A DNA stretch of 41,747 nt from Fragilaria crotonensis (taxonomy: Eukaryota > Bacillariophyta > Fragilariophyceae > Fragilariales > Fragilariaceae). A model generated the notes under the pieces. It was given only the letters and a program-made list of their open reading frames with translations. It was not told where the DNA came from and searched no databases. Shown here piece after piece: positions 18,643-30,111 of the stretch. Positions within the stretch are counted from its first letter, which is position 1, and each line of letters opens with the position of its first letter. The stretch lies in contig JAKSYS010000562.1 in assembly GCA_022925895.1 (NCBI GenBank), forward strand, positions 1 through 41,747, in the 5' to 3' direction. The position numbers were made by a program, and so were the translations under genes.

Positions 18643-20217
18643 TCACATGTCGATTTGCATTACGTCTGATTGGCACAATTTCTCGATTTGCGAAGTCGCA
18701 GAATTTGACGAATCCAAAGCACCCTCGATAGCGTGGTTTTCGTTGGCCGGAGGAGGGCATTCAATCCTGTTGGCTTTGGCAAGTGCCAGCGCGTCATCGT
18801 ATCTGCCCATCCGAAGGTACGATATCACAGAAATGAAAAAATAAATGTTGAGAAGAGCAATGTTCGCTCGTTGACTTAAGCCGGCCTCGTTGAGGCCCGT
18901 GAAGATGAGTGGGGGGAGCCACGTTACGCATTGGCCTGCAAAGAGATAGACGCCCATCAATTCTGTATCTTGTCCACCTGGGATGAGCGCAGACGCCATG
19001 AGTTTGTCCGAAGAAGATTTCCAACCACTACCCAACCCCCATGCCGCAGCTACGCCGTAGGCTCGTAGTTGCTGGCCTGGACCGGTCAAGATTGCACTCG
19101 CTAGAAAAGTGCTGAAGATCAAAATCAGGGAGGAGACCACCGAGCTCCATTTTGCATTGTTGTATCGGGCGACGAACCACCCGGATACGAAGCCACCTGG
19201 AACACTTGCCAGCAGAAGTATGAGAATTGTGATGCCGTTCTCCAAAGAGGAGAGTACCATCACATCAGTCTGGTAAGTCACAGCAATAGTTGCCAGAGAC
19301 TGAATCGCGGCATCACCAGCAGCAACTGCGACGTAGAACCAGCCAAGGCTGGGAAACTCTTTGTAAATACGCTTTGAAGTGCGTCCGAGTTGCTTAAAAC
19401 CTTCGGTCCAGATTGATGCCCGTTCTGGAAGCACATTTGCAGCTGGCCTCGCATCAAAATGTGTCCAGGAGTAGGCGTATGATCCAGAAGTGAGAATGAA
19501 AGACACTGACACTCCAAGTCGCGCAACCACGACGTCATTGTCGAAGACCCCAGTTGCATATGAAATTCCAACAATGGACACTAAGAATATTACCATGGAC
19601 CCGTACTGAACCATTGTGAAGCTGGATATGAATTTGTTGAGCACTTTTTCGTCCGAAGTCAACTCTGGAAGATATGCATAAGCCAACAGTGTGTGTGCCC
19701 ACCCGACAAATGCCACAAAGATTTGTAGGATTGCCACCATGAACCACGTATTCTCGGAAATGAAAATTTGGGGGAAAATTAATAGGCAGTATAAAACAGA
19801 AACATATCGCCCGAGTAGTCTTCGATGCGGCGTGAAATCTACCAGCGATCCCATCAAAGGCATGAGAGCTGCAGATGTGAGGCCGATCACAACTGTGTAG
19901 GTTGTCAAAAACGACGAAGGTTTAATTCCATAAATACGACCATCACATTCAGGAACCTGCGTTTCTCCCTCGGGCGCTTCTGTTTCGCAACCTGCCGCTG
20001 CCTTTGCGAGGCGTAACAAGGTCGACGCTAAAAAGGCAGCAGCGCCGATGAAGGATATCGAACGACCGGATACATCAACAGCCCATGCAAGGGCTTCCTT
20101 GTTTCCTCCGTAACATGGTTTCCCGCAACCAAGTAGAGAGCAAAAACGATGCCTTGAACTGAAGGGAGGTTCCGGTTCCTCAGATTCTCGTTGGGGCTCG
20201 ATTTCTACCTGCGACAT
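18643..20217 (-). CDS. Atg22-like (UMF1 family) MFS transporter
   Basis: Intact 524-residue membrane protein with about twelve hydrophobic spans. Family-like segments are N-K-E-A-L-A-W-A-V-D near residue 38, L-M-P-L-M-G-S-L-V-D-F-T-P-H-R-R at about 119-134, A-Y-L-P-E-L-T at about 181-187, S-S-F-T-M-V-Q-Y-G-S-M and P-G-G-F-V-S-G. The N-terminal 35 residues are polar and cytosolic-like. The lumenal loop after span 1 is Cys-containing (C-E-T-E-A-P-E). Yeast Atg22 exports amino acids from the vacuole after autophagy; a vacuolar role here is inferred from the family. Copia element 2 sits 297 bp upstream of the start codon, so the promoter is confined to that gap or extends into the LTR. Confidence 0.8.
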   Translation of the reverse strand: MSQVEIEPQRESEEPEPPFSSRHRFCSLLGCGKPCYGGNKEALAWAVDVSGRSISFIGAAAFLASTLLRLAKAAAGCETEAPEGETQVPECDGRIYGIKPSSFLTTYTVVIGLTSAALMPLMGSLVDFTPHRRLLGRYVSVLYCLLIFPQIFISENTWFMVAILQIFVAFVGWAHTLLAYAYLPELTSDEKVLNKFISSFTMVQYGSMVIFLVSIVGISYATGVFDNDVVVARLGVSVSFILTSGSYAYSWTHFDARPAANVLPERASIWTEGFKQLGRTSKRIYKEFPSLGWFYVAVAAGDAAIQSLATIAVTYQTDVMVLSSLENGITILILLLASVPGGFVSGWFVARYNNAKWSSVVSSLILIFSTFLASAILTGPGQQLRAYGVAAAWGLGSGWKSSSDKLMASALIPGGQDTELMGVYLFAGQCVTWLPPLIFTGLNEAGLSQRANIALLNIYFFISVISYLRMGRYDDALALAKANRIECPPPANENHAIEGALDSSNSATSQIEKLCQSDVMQIDM

Positions 20218-20509
20218 AGTATCACCTTTGCAGAAAGAATGTGATTGTCAACACAACAGTAGCGGAGGTTCCTCAAGCTGGGGTACAATAAGTTCGGAAA
20301 AGCTTTTCAATCACGTCAGTCATCAGACTGCAGACTGTGAGCTGCTCCGAGCGCCGAGTGTTCTTCAGAGCAAGCATCGAATTATTCCCAAACGAGGAGA
20401 GACTGTTGTCAAGGTGCGCTCGCAATACACACGACACACGACCACACGACTACAGCAAAAAAGAACCCGAAACCTTTCGAGGCATGAAAGCAACATGCGA
20501 CTATGCGTA

Positions 20510-20514
20510 ATCCG
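20510..20514. repeat. target-site duplication ATCCG, left copy (copia element 2)
   Basis: ATCCG directly precedes the left LTR and recurs at 35274-35278 directly after the split right LTR, fixing the outer element's borders. Confidence 0.9.
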
Positions 20515-21101
20515 AGTCGAAGTACACGGCGTGATCAAGGCTGCGTACTAGTTCGTAGAAATCCGGGTTCGGTCAAACTTAGAGTTTTAATTCCAGTGTT
20601 GTTTAACTTATGAGCTTATTTCTAGGTTTCACTTTGAAGGAACCAATTCAATCCAGGTCCGATTGAATCTTGCCGATCTACTTTCGCGAAGTTAGAGGGT
20701 TGTGGGAGTGAACATTCAAAGCCTTCATCCCACTGATAAGGGCATTGAAATGTCAGGACCAACTCCGCTTTCACGAGCGAATTGACGGTCGCAACAACTG
20801 TTGCAACATGGCCAGACTTAGCCAACATGATGAGGGACACATGTTGGAAATTAGTTGGCACATGAAGTGAAATTGCAGTTGAATTGCACTGGGTTAATGT
20901 GGACAAATTGTTGTTGTAGAAAAGGAGGTTATGAGGGCGGAAAGCAGTCCGGGACAACTGTAGTTTTCGTACTGGCGATTCGCCGTATACAGTTGGCGTG
21001 AGAATCTTCGTATCCAAAGCCGGATGGGACTCAGCTGGCGGGGACGAAAGTTCAACGTCAATAACGGCACAGTAACAGCTGTCAGCTGCTGTACCTTGAC
21101 T
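20515..21101 (-). repeat. 3' LTR of copia element 2 (intact, 587 bp)
   Basis: It matches 27992-28199 plus 34894-35273 with a single indel (GAGGGAC versus GAGGGGAC). It preserves the uninterrupted target GCCTTCATCCC used by element 3. Confidence 0.96.
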
Positions 21102-21242
21102 CTCCCTCTCATTCAATGAAACAAGAAATAGATTAGTGATGGTGTGGTGAAAATGTAGGACATGAACAATAAACATATGGGCTTGCAGGATAAGAGGGAA
21201 CACTCTTAAATCCACCCAACACAAGTGCGGCGGTGCCGCGTG

Positions 21243-24200
21243 TCACCAACCTTGAGCAAGCTTTCGAATGCGTTCGAAAACTTCTCGATTGAGGCCCTTG
21301 GTAAGGTAGTCAGCCAACTGGTCAGTGGTTGCAATCTTGAGCACTTCGACATCTCCGTTGCGGACGTGGTGCCAAAAGAAGTGCCACTTAACCAGGAAGT
21401 ACTTGGTGCGATTAGTAATGCGTTGCTTGGTAGCGAGCAGCAGAGCACCGTTGTTGTCTTCAAAGACGCGGCAGCGAATGGTAGACTTGAAGTCAGGTGG
21501 CAGAGTCAATTCCTTGCAGATTTCTCCAAGAAGATCACGAAGTGGCAACAGAGTCCTCATGCTTGCACTGAGAGCAGAGTACTCAGATTCCAATGTAGAC
21601 AGGAGATCTCTGTTTGCAGTTGAGACTTCCAGAGAATTGGACAACCTCCAAGGGTGATGATGTAGCCGGTGCGGACTTGGCGCTGGTGTCAGAATGATCA
21701 GGGTCACGACCATGGAGGCCAGCAAAGTCAGCATCAACATAACAATCAAGAGAGAGGTCTCCAGTGGAGTCACAATAGTTCCTTTGTCAGCAGTGCGGTG
21801 CAAGTAGCGGACAATTGTTTTGATTGCCATGGCATGGCTCTTCTTGGGAGAATGATTGAACCTGGCAACTTGACTTACTGCAAATGTGATGTCTGGCCTT
21901 GTGTTTGTTGACAAGTACAAGAGCATTCCAACAATAGAGCGGTAGTTCCAGAACTCATCCATGGGTTCTCCATCAGGGTCAATCCCAAGGCATGCTTGCA
22001 TAGCAGGAGTGTGGTTGGGGTTGCAGTCTTGAAGTCCTGTTGCCTTTATGATCTTCTGAATCAAACCCTTTGTGTTAGGGTGACAGTGTTGGAGACTTCA
22101 TCCTTGACAAATTTGATTCCAAGAAAGTCAGTGAAGGTGCCTTCACGAGTGAACTCCAAACCCAAATCAGTAAGATCCTGGAACAGTTTGTCAAGATCCT
22201 TCTTGTTGGAGTAGGCAATCCCAAGATCATCAACATAGAGAACAATCATGATGGTCTTGCTGTACAAGAGGCATGAGTCTGTGGCACTCTGCTTCAATCC
22301 TTGGAGGAGGAGTGCTTCACGAATGTGTTGATACCAAAGGCGGGAGCAACCGAGAGACCGTAGAGGCTCTTAACAAGTCGTAGGCAAGTCCTTTGGTCGC
22401 TTGGCTGATCAGACTTGAAGCCTCTTGGCATGTGGATCCAGACTGGGTCAGTTAGGTTGGCTTGAACAAAGGCACTGCTGAAGTCAATGGAGCAAGTTTG
22501 CCATCCCAATGTTAGGGACAAGACAAGGAACAATCGAACTGAACTCCAAGCAACAACTGGGGCATAGGTTTCAGGTTCTCCTTCTTCAAGGTCGCCTCGA
22601 ACACAGTAGCGCTTTGTACTTGGTGACTTCTCCATCTGGGGATCGCTTGCGCCGAAATACCCAAGTCCCTGGGAGAATCTTGGTCTTGGCTTCAAGGATA
22701 CTGACTTCCTTCCAAGTCCCATTCTTCTCAAGGCTTGCCACTTCCTTAGCAGCTGCCTCCATCCACTTGGTCACATGCTCAATGTCAGCCATAGCTTGGT
22801 CAAAGCTCAGAGTGTCAGGATCAGATGCAGCTGCCTTGAAGGCAGTTGGGGAAAGGATGATTCCATTTTCCTCAAAGATCCAAGCACTTGGAGAAGCAAA
22901 GTATCCATGGCCTTGAGTGTTATCGTATCCAAGGCGTTGTGGTGCTGCGCGAATGCGGTTGGACCGGCGCGGAGACGTTGGTGGCGGAGGCGACTTGACT
23001 GGTTGCTCGTCACGTGGTGAGTCAAGGGCGAATGCATTGTCTGGAACAGGACTCTCCCTCGTTTCAGACATTGGGGTCTGCTCCCGAACTGGGGAGAAGA
23101 TTGGCTGATGAACTGGGGAGATCGGGTAGCTGGGACCTTGCGTGGCGTCTCTTCCTTGGCTTGTGAGCTGGAGTGTGGACGGCGTTGCAGAGGTGAAGTT
23201 CTGATGTCTGGCGTTGGAGGAGACTGGAGAGACCGAGGATCGATAGACTGCTCCTCGCTTGAGACATCATGGGAGTTGGAGGCCTTGGAGTGAGCAATGG
23301 AGAGCTTGGCAATGGCTGTGGAACAGTTGGTGTCCTGGGTGGAGCCTCAGCCAAGGGAGGAACTGGGAGTTGTTCAATTGCAACAGCTTCATCCATGGAG
23401 GCAGCAACTCTTGTTTGGTTCTCATTGATGGCTTCTGTAGCTTGGGAGTCCATTCGCGCTTCCTCTGTAGCATCATTGTCGCTGTCGTCATCGAATGGGA
23501 ACTGATATCTTGAGTCGCCAAACAAACGGGCCCAACGCGTTGTATTAAAATCCGGGAGGGCATCCACATTAGTAGCCACCGTTGCAAACCAATCGTCAAA
23601 CACAATGTGATATTGGGGAGTGATGTACCCTGTCTCTGGATTCAAAACCAAGGGGACTGTGCTTGCATGTTTCTTGAGAGCCCCATGTTGACGCAGCGGA
23701 TGGACCGAGGCTTCCAGCGAGGCAGCTTCTTTCCATCTGCAATGGTCTCTCAAGAGCATACACAGGGCATCCCCACACATGCAGATCATGATACTTCCTT
23801 TGCTCCCATCTGGACTTGGTGAAGACATCACTTGGACAGAGACCTGTTGCCAAATCAGGAACATGGTTGTGAAGGAAGATAGCATGGGAGACTGCCATTG
23901 GCCAAAGTGTTGCATCAGCCACATCTGGCCAATGTACCGCTGAATGGAGCATCATTGTCCGAGCAATCGACATGATCGTTTGGATTGCCCTCTCAGCATG
24001 GCCATTGTGATGGTGAGCTCCAACTCCAGCAAACTTGACAACTTGCTTCAGAGTTCCAAGGTGCTCAGTGAACTTAGCTGAGGTGAAGCTCCACCATTGT
24101 CAGAGAGATAGGATTGTGGAATGACTCCACTGTCCCTTGCCATCAACTCAAAGTTCTGCTTGGCCTTCAGAGTCTCATGAGTGTTCAGATGCTTCTGAAA

Positions 24201-25217
24201 CTCAACATGCACAAAGTTGGAAGCATGATCAATGAAGAGGCAGCCACCAGCAAACATGTCTGAGTTCAAGCTCCTTCCAGCTGAAGAGAAGAGCCTTCCC
24301 TTTGTTCCACAAATGAAGTGATCAATGGAGACTTGTTGTCCAGGGAGCAAGTTGTCTGCCTTGAGAACTCCAGCTCGATCCTTGATAACAGTTGTGATCT
24401 TGGCAGGAGCTGGTCGCTGATGTTGCTTCCCATATTGGCATGCGGCACACTTGGGAGGGTTGACAATTCGGCAAGCAGCAGTATGGAGTGATCGATGCGA
24501 CTCACTCCGACTCAGGACTCCAGTTCGCATGATGAATTGGATCTTGCGAAAGGAAAGGTGTCCAAGGCGGTGGTGCCACCTTAATAACTCCTTCTCAGCT
24601 TCAGTCAAGTTGAGGTTGCTCTCATGAACAGTGTTGAGAGTAATGTTGAGAGCTGCAACTGCCTTGGGAGTATCTGAGCTGCGGTGTGCATCAGAGGTAG
24701 GCAAGTTGTTGTCAGGGTTGACTCTTGCAATGAGTTGCCCTCTGGCTTCATCAGAGGTGCCACTCAAGGTCAGTTGATGAGCTTCAATGGTGATGGTCTC
24801 TCCAGGGTAAGCTTGGAGCAAGCTTGTGGTGGATAGGAGCCTGACCTTGATGCAAGACACCAAGTATGCTGGGACCTTGAGCATCCTTAGGTTGCCCAGA
24901 GTATCTTGCATTGCCCACAGAACATGACCTTGGCCTTCAATCCTGAGTCCCTTTGCAATGCCCTGCAGTTGAGTGATAGGGCCAGGGGTGTTGATGGGTC
25001 CAACAAAGTCCTTGCGGTCAGGAGTGATCGAGATGCTTGCACCAGAGTCCCAAATGACAGGAAACGTTGAAGCCTTGGGAAGGGATTCGCGGAAGCGGTC
25101 GGTTGACTGGAGAGCCATGCGAAGGATTGTGGAGTAGTTGCCGTTTGGAAACTTAGCCATGTTCACTTGCATTGCCATCTTGCGAGCAGCTTGAAGTTGC
25201 TTGGAGGTCCACTGATG
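21243..25217 (-). pseudogene. pol of copia element 2, frameshifted
   Basis: Protease and the first half of integrase are open in 24048-25217: W-D-S-G-A-S-I-S-I-T is the aspartic protease site, and W-H-H-R-L-G-H...C-A-A-C-Q-Y-G-K is the HHCC zinc region. The integrase acids are I-D-H-F and S-D-N-G-G. A frameshift near 24080 precedes H-A-E-R-A-I-Q, the third acid, read in 23596-24020. Another shift lies in the variable linker at 23064-23924. RT starts in 22586-23071 (W-K-E-V near the N terminus) and continues in 22294-22731 (S-I-D-F-S-S-A-F) and 22061-22297 (V-L-Y-V-D-D). RNase H is in 21243-22064 (E-S-E-Y-S-A-L, E-D-N-N-G-A). At least five frame changes make it inactive as read. Confidence 0.9.
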
Positions 25218-25222
25218 GTTCC

Positions 25223-27753
25223 CTAGGCCTTGGAAGCCAATGGGAGAGACGGGGCGATAGACGCCGTTGGACTTGGGAAGCCTGCGGCGCGGCGTCGCTG
25301 CTGGCGAAGCGGAGCGTCGAGGTAGGCGTCGTTGACATCGCAGTGGTTGATCCTTGGCCCTTCCTCTTGCGTCGACAAATCCGATGGCGAGCGGGATGTG
25401 TTACGGAGCTTGGGGCAAGGTTCAGTTGGCCCATGGACGATTGTATCGTTGCAGTGGCAGCAGGTCCAGTTAGTTGATCGCGGAATGGAGCGCTTGAGCG
25501 AGTCAACACGCTGAAGGAGAGTTGCAACCTTGGAGTGAAGGTCGTTCAACTGCACTTGCTGCTGTTGTTCAACCAACGTTGGTGCATTCCTCCGAATGTA
25601 GCGTCCCATGGATCGCAAGTTGATGGGGTACCTGCGATGCAGTCCATGGGAGCGAATACTTCCGGCTTGGGGGACATTCGCGCGTCGTGTGACCTTGCGA
25701 TTGTGTTGCTTGAGGGCACGACGATGGCGACGGGAAGGTAGCTCCTTGGAGTCAGGCTCAGGCGATGTTGAGCTGGGCTTAGGAAGCCAGAACAGTACGA
25801 CCATGGCCAGTAAGGCCCAAAGCAATGGAGCAATGAGCGCCTCCTGGTGAGCCTCCAAAAATTGCGAGACGTGCGGGCGAACGACCATGACATGCGCTCG
25901 AAGGATTGCCATGACTTGGCTCCAATCGACGGCGTTAAAATGCGCCATGGCGAGTTGAATAATTTCCAGCGTGGAGGTCCACATAGTTTTTGCAAACGGG
26001 ACTGAAAATATTGCCATCACGTAGGTGAGCAGTAGAACGAGTACGGGGAGGATCCGGGTCACCATGGTGCGCAGGATAAAGAGCGCGTCAGTCACACTTG
26101 GGACGACCTCAATTTCCGTGGTCCACACCGATGGATCGAAGGCAAGGGAGACATTGTTGATTGCAGAACCAACACCTTGAGGGCCCTCAGAGCTCTTCTT
26201 GACACCAGTGTGCGTTGCCGTTGCGTGCGTAGTGGTCCAACGCTTGCAGCTTGCACACCAGTTGAAGATCTTTCCGTTGGCTTGCTTGACTTGAGGTCCT
26301 CCAGATGGAGGAGGAGTAGACTTCCAGGACTTGACATCCTTTGGTCTTTCATTCCCATTGCTGCCATTCCTGCCTTTGCCCTTGTTCTCTGGGCATTCAC
26401 GCGACCAGTGTCCAGGCTTGTTGCACTTGTGGCAGACTCCTTTCTTGGCAAGTCCGGCACCGTTGGTGGAGGTCTTGGACTGAATGAGATTGAGTACCTC
26501 AGCTCTGGTGATTGGTGTTGCCATGTTTCCAAATGCAGCTGGTGGAGCCTTGGAGTCGCGAGTGTGACGTGCAGGTGGCCACTCCTTCCTGTCAAAGAGA
26601 GTCCTGTAGGCATCCTCTGCGTGAGCGCAGATGTCCTTGTAGGTCAGCTTGTTGACTTGCATGTGAAGGTTGGCTGCTTCCTTGTCCTTGAATCCAATGT
26701 CCAACAAGGCTTGCTCCAACCTCTGCTTGACAGATCGCAAGGGAAAGCGGAAGTCCTCGTTGCCAGAACCACCAGCCAAAAGAAAGATCTTGAGCATGGC
26801 CAGGGTGAGGTTGTGGTCATACTGGCCAGCAGTTGTCAACTCATTTGCATCCTTGCGAAAGTGAGCTGCCAATTGTTCAAGGTTTTCCCCAGAGTACTGA
26901 CTTGGGAGCCTGGCCTTGATGATAGCCTTGAGATCTTCAAACCTCTCAATGGAGGTGGACTGGATTGACTTGAGGAACTGGAGCCAAACAACTGGGAAGG
27001 AGTCAGAATCATCCAACTTCTCAGTCACCTTGTTGCTAAGCTCAGTTGAGAGTGAAGCAAGCAAATAGGTCCTGGCTGCCATGTCGTTGGTCCTGTCATA
27101 CTTGTCGTAGCGTTGAACTTGAGCTTCTGCCAACAACTTTGCCGACTGAACCGTGTACCTGGCGTGAGCCTTGATAACGTTAGTCATCTTGGCGTCGTCA
27201 GTTGGGTCCCTGAGGTAAGCAATGGAGTCCATGCCAGTGTCCTTGAGATGATCCCAGACAACATTCTGGAAACTGATCAAATCATCACTTGGCTTGAAGG
27301 AGATCTTGTGCCCAGTTCTCCTGAAGTTGTAGCCCTTCTGGGCTGCAGAAACATAGACAGGGCGGAGCTGGTTGGGAGAGGTGTGCTCTAGGAGAGCAAT
27401 GGAGCCATCAAACCTGTCCAGGTGTGGTTGGGCTTTCCACCTGTCCAAGCAGACCATTCATCCTTGGTCACCAAAGTGATTCCCCCAATGAGGGAACAAG
27501 AGGCTTGGGCTTGAAGGAGCTGGGAGCTCCACTGGGGCAGTCATTGGAGTTGGGAACTCAAGACAGACTCTTCATCAGTAGCAAGAGTCCTGGCTTGAGC
27601 GATTGCCTCGGTGAGGCGAACGTCGACAGGATCGGAGATCTCGAATCCTTCTGGATTGCCGCGGCCTTCGACAGCAGTCCCGAGGATTCCAACAACAGGT
27701 TCGTCTGGAAGATTCGTCGGGGACGTAGAGCCTTCAGATGGTGGAACCGACAT
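25223..27753 (-). CDS. gag of copia element 2 with C-terminal membrane segments; N terminus broken
   Basis: An uninterrupted 744-codon frame occupies 25223-27457. Upstream residues from an ATG at 27753 (M-S-V-P-P-S-E-G) are in another frame, with a stop near 27541 and a shift near 27415, so the full Gag is broken at its N terminus. Numbering from 27457, there is a helical capsid-like part at 60-290, a CCHC knuckle C342-H-K-C-N-K-P-G-H-W-S-R-E-C355, and a second zinc-like motif C401-x2-C...H...H416. Then follow two hydrophobic spans at ~466-488 (L-P-V-L-V-L-L-L-T-Y-V-M-A-I-F) and ~541-559 (I-A-P-L-L-W-A-L-L-A-M-V-V-L-F), a basic stretch at 574-620, a coiled coil at ~628-656 and a Cys cluster at 666-681. 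Membrane spans after the knuckle are not usual for copia Gag. Confidence 0.8.
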
Positions 27754-27757
27754 GATG

Positions 27758-27991
27758 ATTGGAGTCTTGGCTTGGAAGCAGATCTTCAACCACTCAACAG
27801 ATTGCTGACTGCGTACTCGAGTTGGCAGAGAGCAATGAATCAGCCTAGTCTTGGGAAGACGTGGGGCTGTCGCAGGATCTGGAGAGACCTGCCTTGACGC
27901 TGAGCGTAACTTCCTGAAAGGAACTTGAAACGAGCTTGCCGGAGAGGAAAGTGCGTTAGAGGGTAAGTCTTATTATTGGGCGAAAATAACC
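27758..27991 (-). other. 5' leader of copia element 2
   Basis: Untranslated leader with the candidate primer-binding site next to the LTR. It shares the word TAATAAGAC with the leader of element 3, suggesting relatedness. Confidence 0.5.
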
Positions 27992-28204
27992 AGTCGAAGT
28001 ACACGGCGTGATCAAGGCTGCGTACTAGTTCGTAGAAATCCGGGTTCGGTCAAACTTAGAGTTTTAATTCCAGTGTTGTTTAACTTATGAGCTTATTTCT
28101 AGGTTTCACTTTGAAGGAACCAATTCAATCCAGGTCCGATTGAATCTTGCCGATCTACTTTCGCGAAGTTAGAGGGTTGTGGGAGTGAACATTCAAAGCC
28201 TTCA
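27992..28204 (-). repeat. 5' LTR of copia element 2, first part
   Basis: Matches 20515-20727. It ends with CTTCA (28200-28204), the left target-site duplication of element 3. Confidence 0.96.
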
Positions 28205-28760
28205 TAAAACAAAAGCTACTGTGCTGCCGACTATCGTCGTGACAATACTCTAAGTCTCCTAATCGTCCGTCCGTCAACCAAAGTTTTCGTGGGTCACGCT
28301 TCGGTTCTCATTGGGTACCGGTTCGGTTCGCTTTGCGTCCGCCTTCTCATAATTGTTTTGCGTCATTGTTCCTCGGACACTGTCGAATGTTCTGTGGAAA
28401 AATGTCGGGAAGCGCAATCGTAAGCCGAGCTACGACGAGAACACAAAATGGGTGCATCACCAAATCTACATATTACACGATATATATTCGGAATTCATTA
28501 ACATGGTTTCGGTACATGTTCTACATTCAATCTACACAGCTACATTTGAAGAACAACAAAAGAACAAAGAATGATGTCAAAGAACAAGAAGAACAGCTCT
28601 CATTTGATCACTGCTCTCATTCAATGGTTCTCATTTCATTCTTTTGCATATTTTACATGTCTCACAATTAATCAATAGTTCATTCTTACAAGTCTAAGTT
28701 TTCGATCTACTAATTCGTCGAGCCCTTGTTCGTAGCCTCAACGCCGCGAATAAAACTTTA
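28205..28760 (+). repeat. 5' LTR of copia element 3
   Basis: Direct repeat of 34337-34893. It contains an AT-rich core (ATATATATTCGG) and three TCTCATT words near its middle. Open frames inside it are duplicated only because the LTR is. Confidence 0.96.
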
Positions 28761-28883
28761 CGCTTCCTCTGCGCTAAGTAATAAGACAAGTGCTGTTGTT
28801 TGATCAATCAAACTAACCTTCAAGCTTTTCAAAGTCAAGTGCTTTAAAGTTTGCATCAACTAGGTCTCCCAGCAAGATCTACC

Positions 28884-30111
28884 ATGGCTGCTCAACCAGC
28901 TCCCCATTTTGCATTGGCTCCAGCCTTTGCTAACCCTGATGTTCTCAACTACTCTGAGCAGGCTGCTGCAAGCTCTTCAAGTCTGGTACTGAGTCTTTGT
29001 CCATCAAGTTTGACTGCAAGCCAGAAAACCTCCAGCTCTTCTTGGATCAAGCAAGGGATAAGTCCATTGTCTTTGATTGGCTCAACATCTTGAACATTCC
29101 TATTCAAGGGGATGTGGCATTGTCCAAGGACCTCATTGAATCCTATGGAGAAATTTCCTATGAAGATGTCAAAGCTCATGCCCTCACCTATATGAATGAG
29201 GACTCAAGAGAGGCTCAAGATTCCTTCATGCTTTATCATTGCCTCATGAATTCTTTGACCGACGCCGCTCAGAAGCAAGTCAGAACCAGAGGAAATGTTC
29301 ATCCCTTCATGTTTGGTGGAAAAGGTTCAGGCCCCCTCCTCCTCAAGGTCATCATCATGGTGTCACATGTGGATACCAGAGCTACCATCACCAGTGTCAG
29401 GACCAAACTCTCCAGTCTTGATTATGCAATGAGGAACAAGATTCTGATATTGAAGCCTTCAATGACTATGTTCTTGGTTTGGTCAGCAAGCTCCACGCCA
29501 GAGGACAAGAGACTCAAGATCTCCTGGTCAATCTTTTCAAAGGATACAAGGCATGCAAGGATGCTGAGTTTGTGGACTACATCAAGAAGAAGGAAGACCT
29601 TTATGAGGAAGGAGGTGAAGTCAACTACCAGCAACTCATGGATTGGGCTCTCAACAAGTTCAAGACCAGAAAGGAGTCAGAGCAGTGGTGCCAGAGAACT
29701 ACAGAAGAAGAAACCATCATTGCCTTACAGGCCCAAGTCAATAATCTCATGGTCCATCAGAAGAAACCTACCTATCCAGCAGGCAAGTCCAATGGAGATG
29801 GAAAGAAGGACTACAAGCAGGGATTCAACAAGAAAGGCAAGGGTAAAGGCAAGCCAAGGGCAGGTGACTTTCCAGCATGGATGACTACCTCTCCCAAGGT
29901 TGGTGAGAAGCAGAACAAGACTGTGGAAGGCAAGGACTATCATTGGTGCCCTAATCACAACAGATGGACCAGGCACAGGCCCTCTGAGTGCAAAGGGATT
30001 GGTTTCAAGGTGGCAGCTCCCAAGAAGGATCAAGGCAACAAGTTTGCAGATGCCAAGCACAACATGAAACTCTCCAATGCCCTCGCCGCCATCTCTCAAG
30101 ATGACGAATGA
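28884..30111 (+). pseudogene. gag of copia element 3, two frameshifts
   Basis: The start is an ATG in strong context (ACCATGG) at 28884, giving M-A-A-Q-P-A-P-H-F-A. A shift near 28975 moves to the frame of 28997-29430 (S-I-K-F-D-C-K-P-E-N-L-Q-L-F-L-D), and another near 29300-29480 to the frame of 29479-30111. The last part has a helical region, a Lys-rich linker (K-K-G-K-G-K-G-K), and a W-C-P-N-H...W-T-R-H...C motif, a CHHC zinc-like site in place of a CCHC knuckle. It ends at TGA 30109-30111. Confidence 0.82.

Noticed and set aside
20228-20551. 107-codon plus-strand frame upstream of the Atg22-like gene
   Set aside because: It runs across the retrotransposon border at 20515, so it cannot be an old gene; composition is not protein-like.
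28333-28671. 112-codon frame in the LTR of element 3, with a matching frame at 34465-34740
   Set aside because: Present twice only because the LTR is duplicated; it has no motif and an indel truncates it in one copy.
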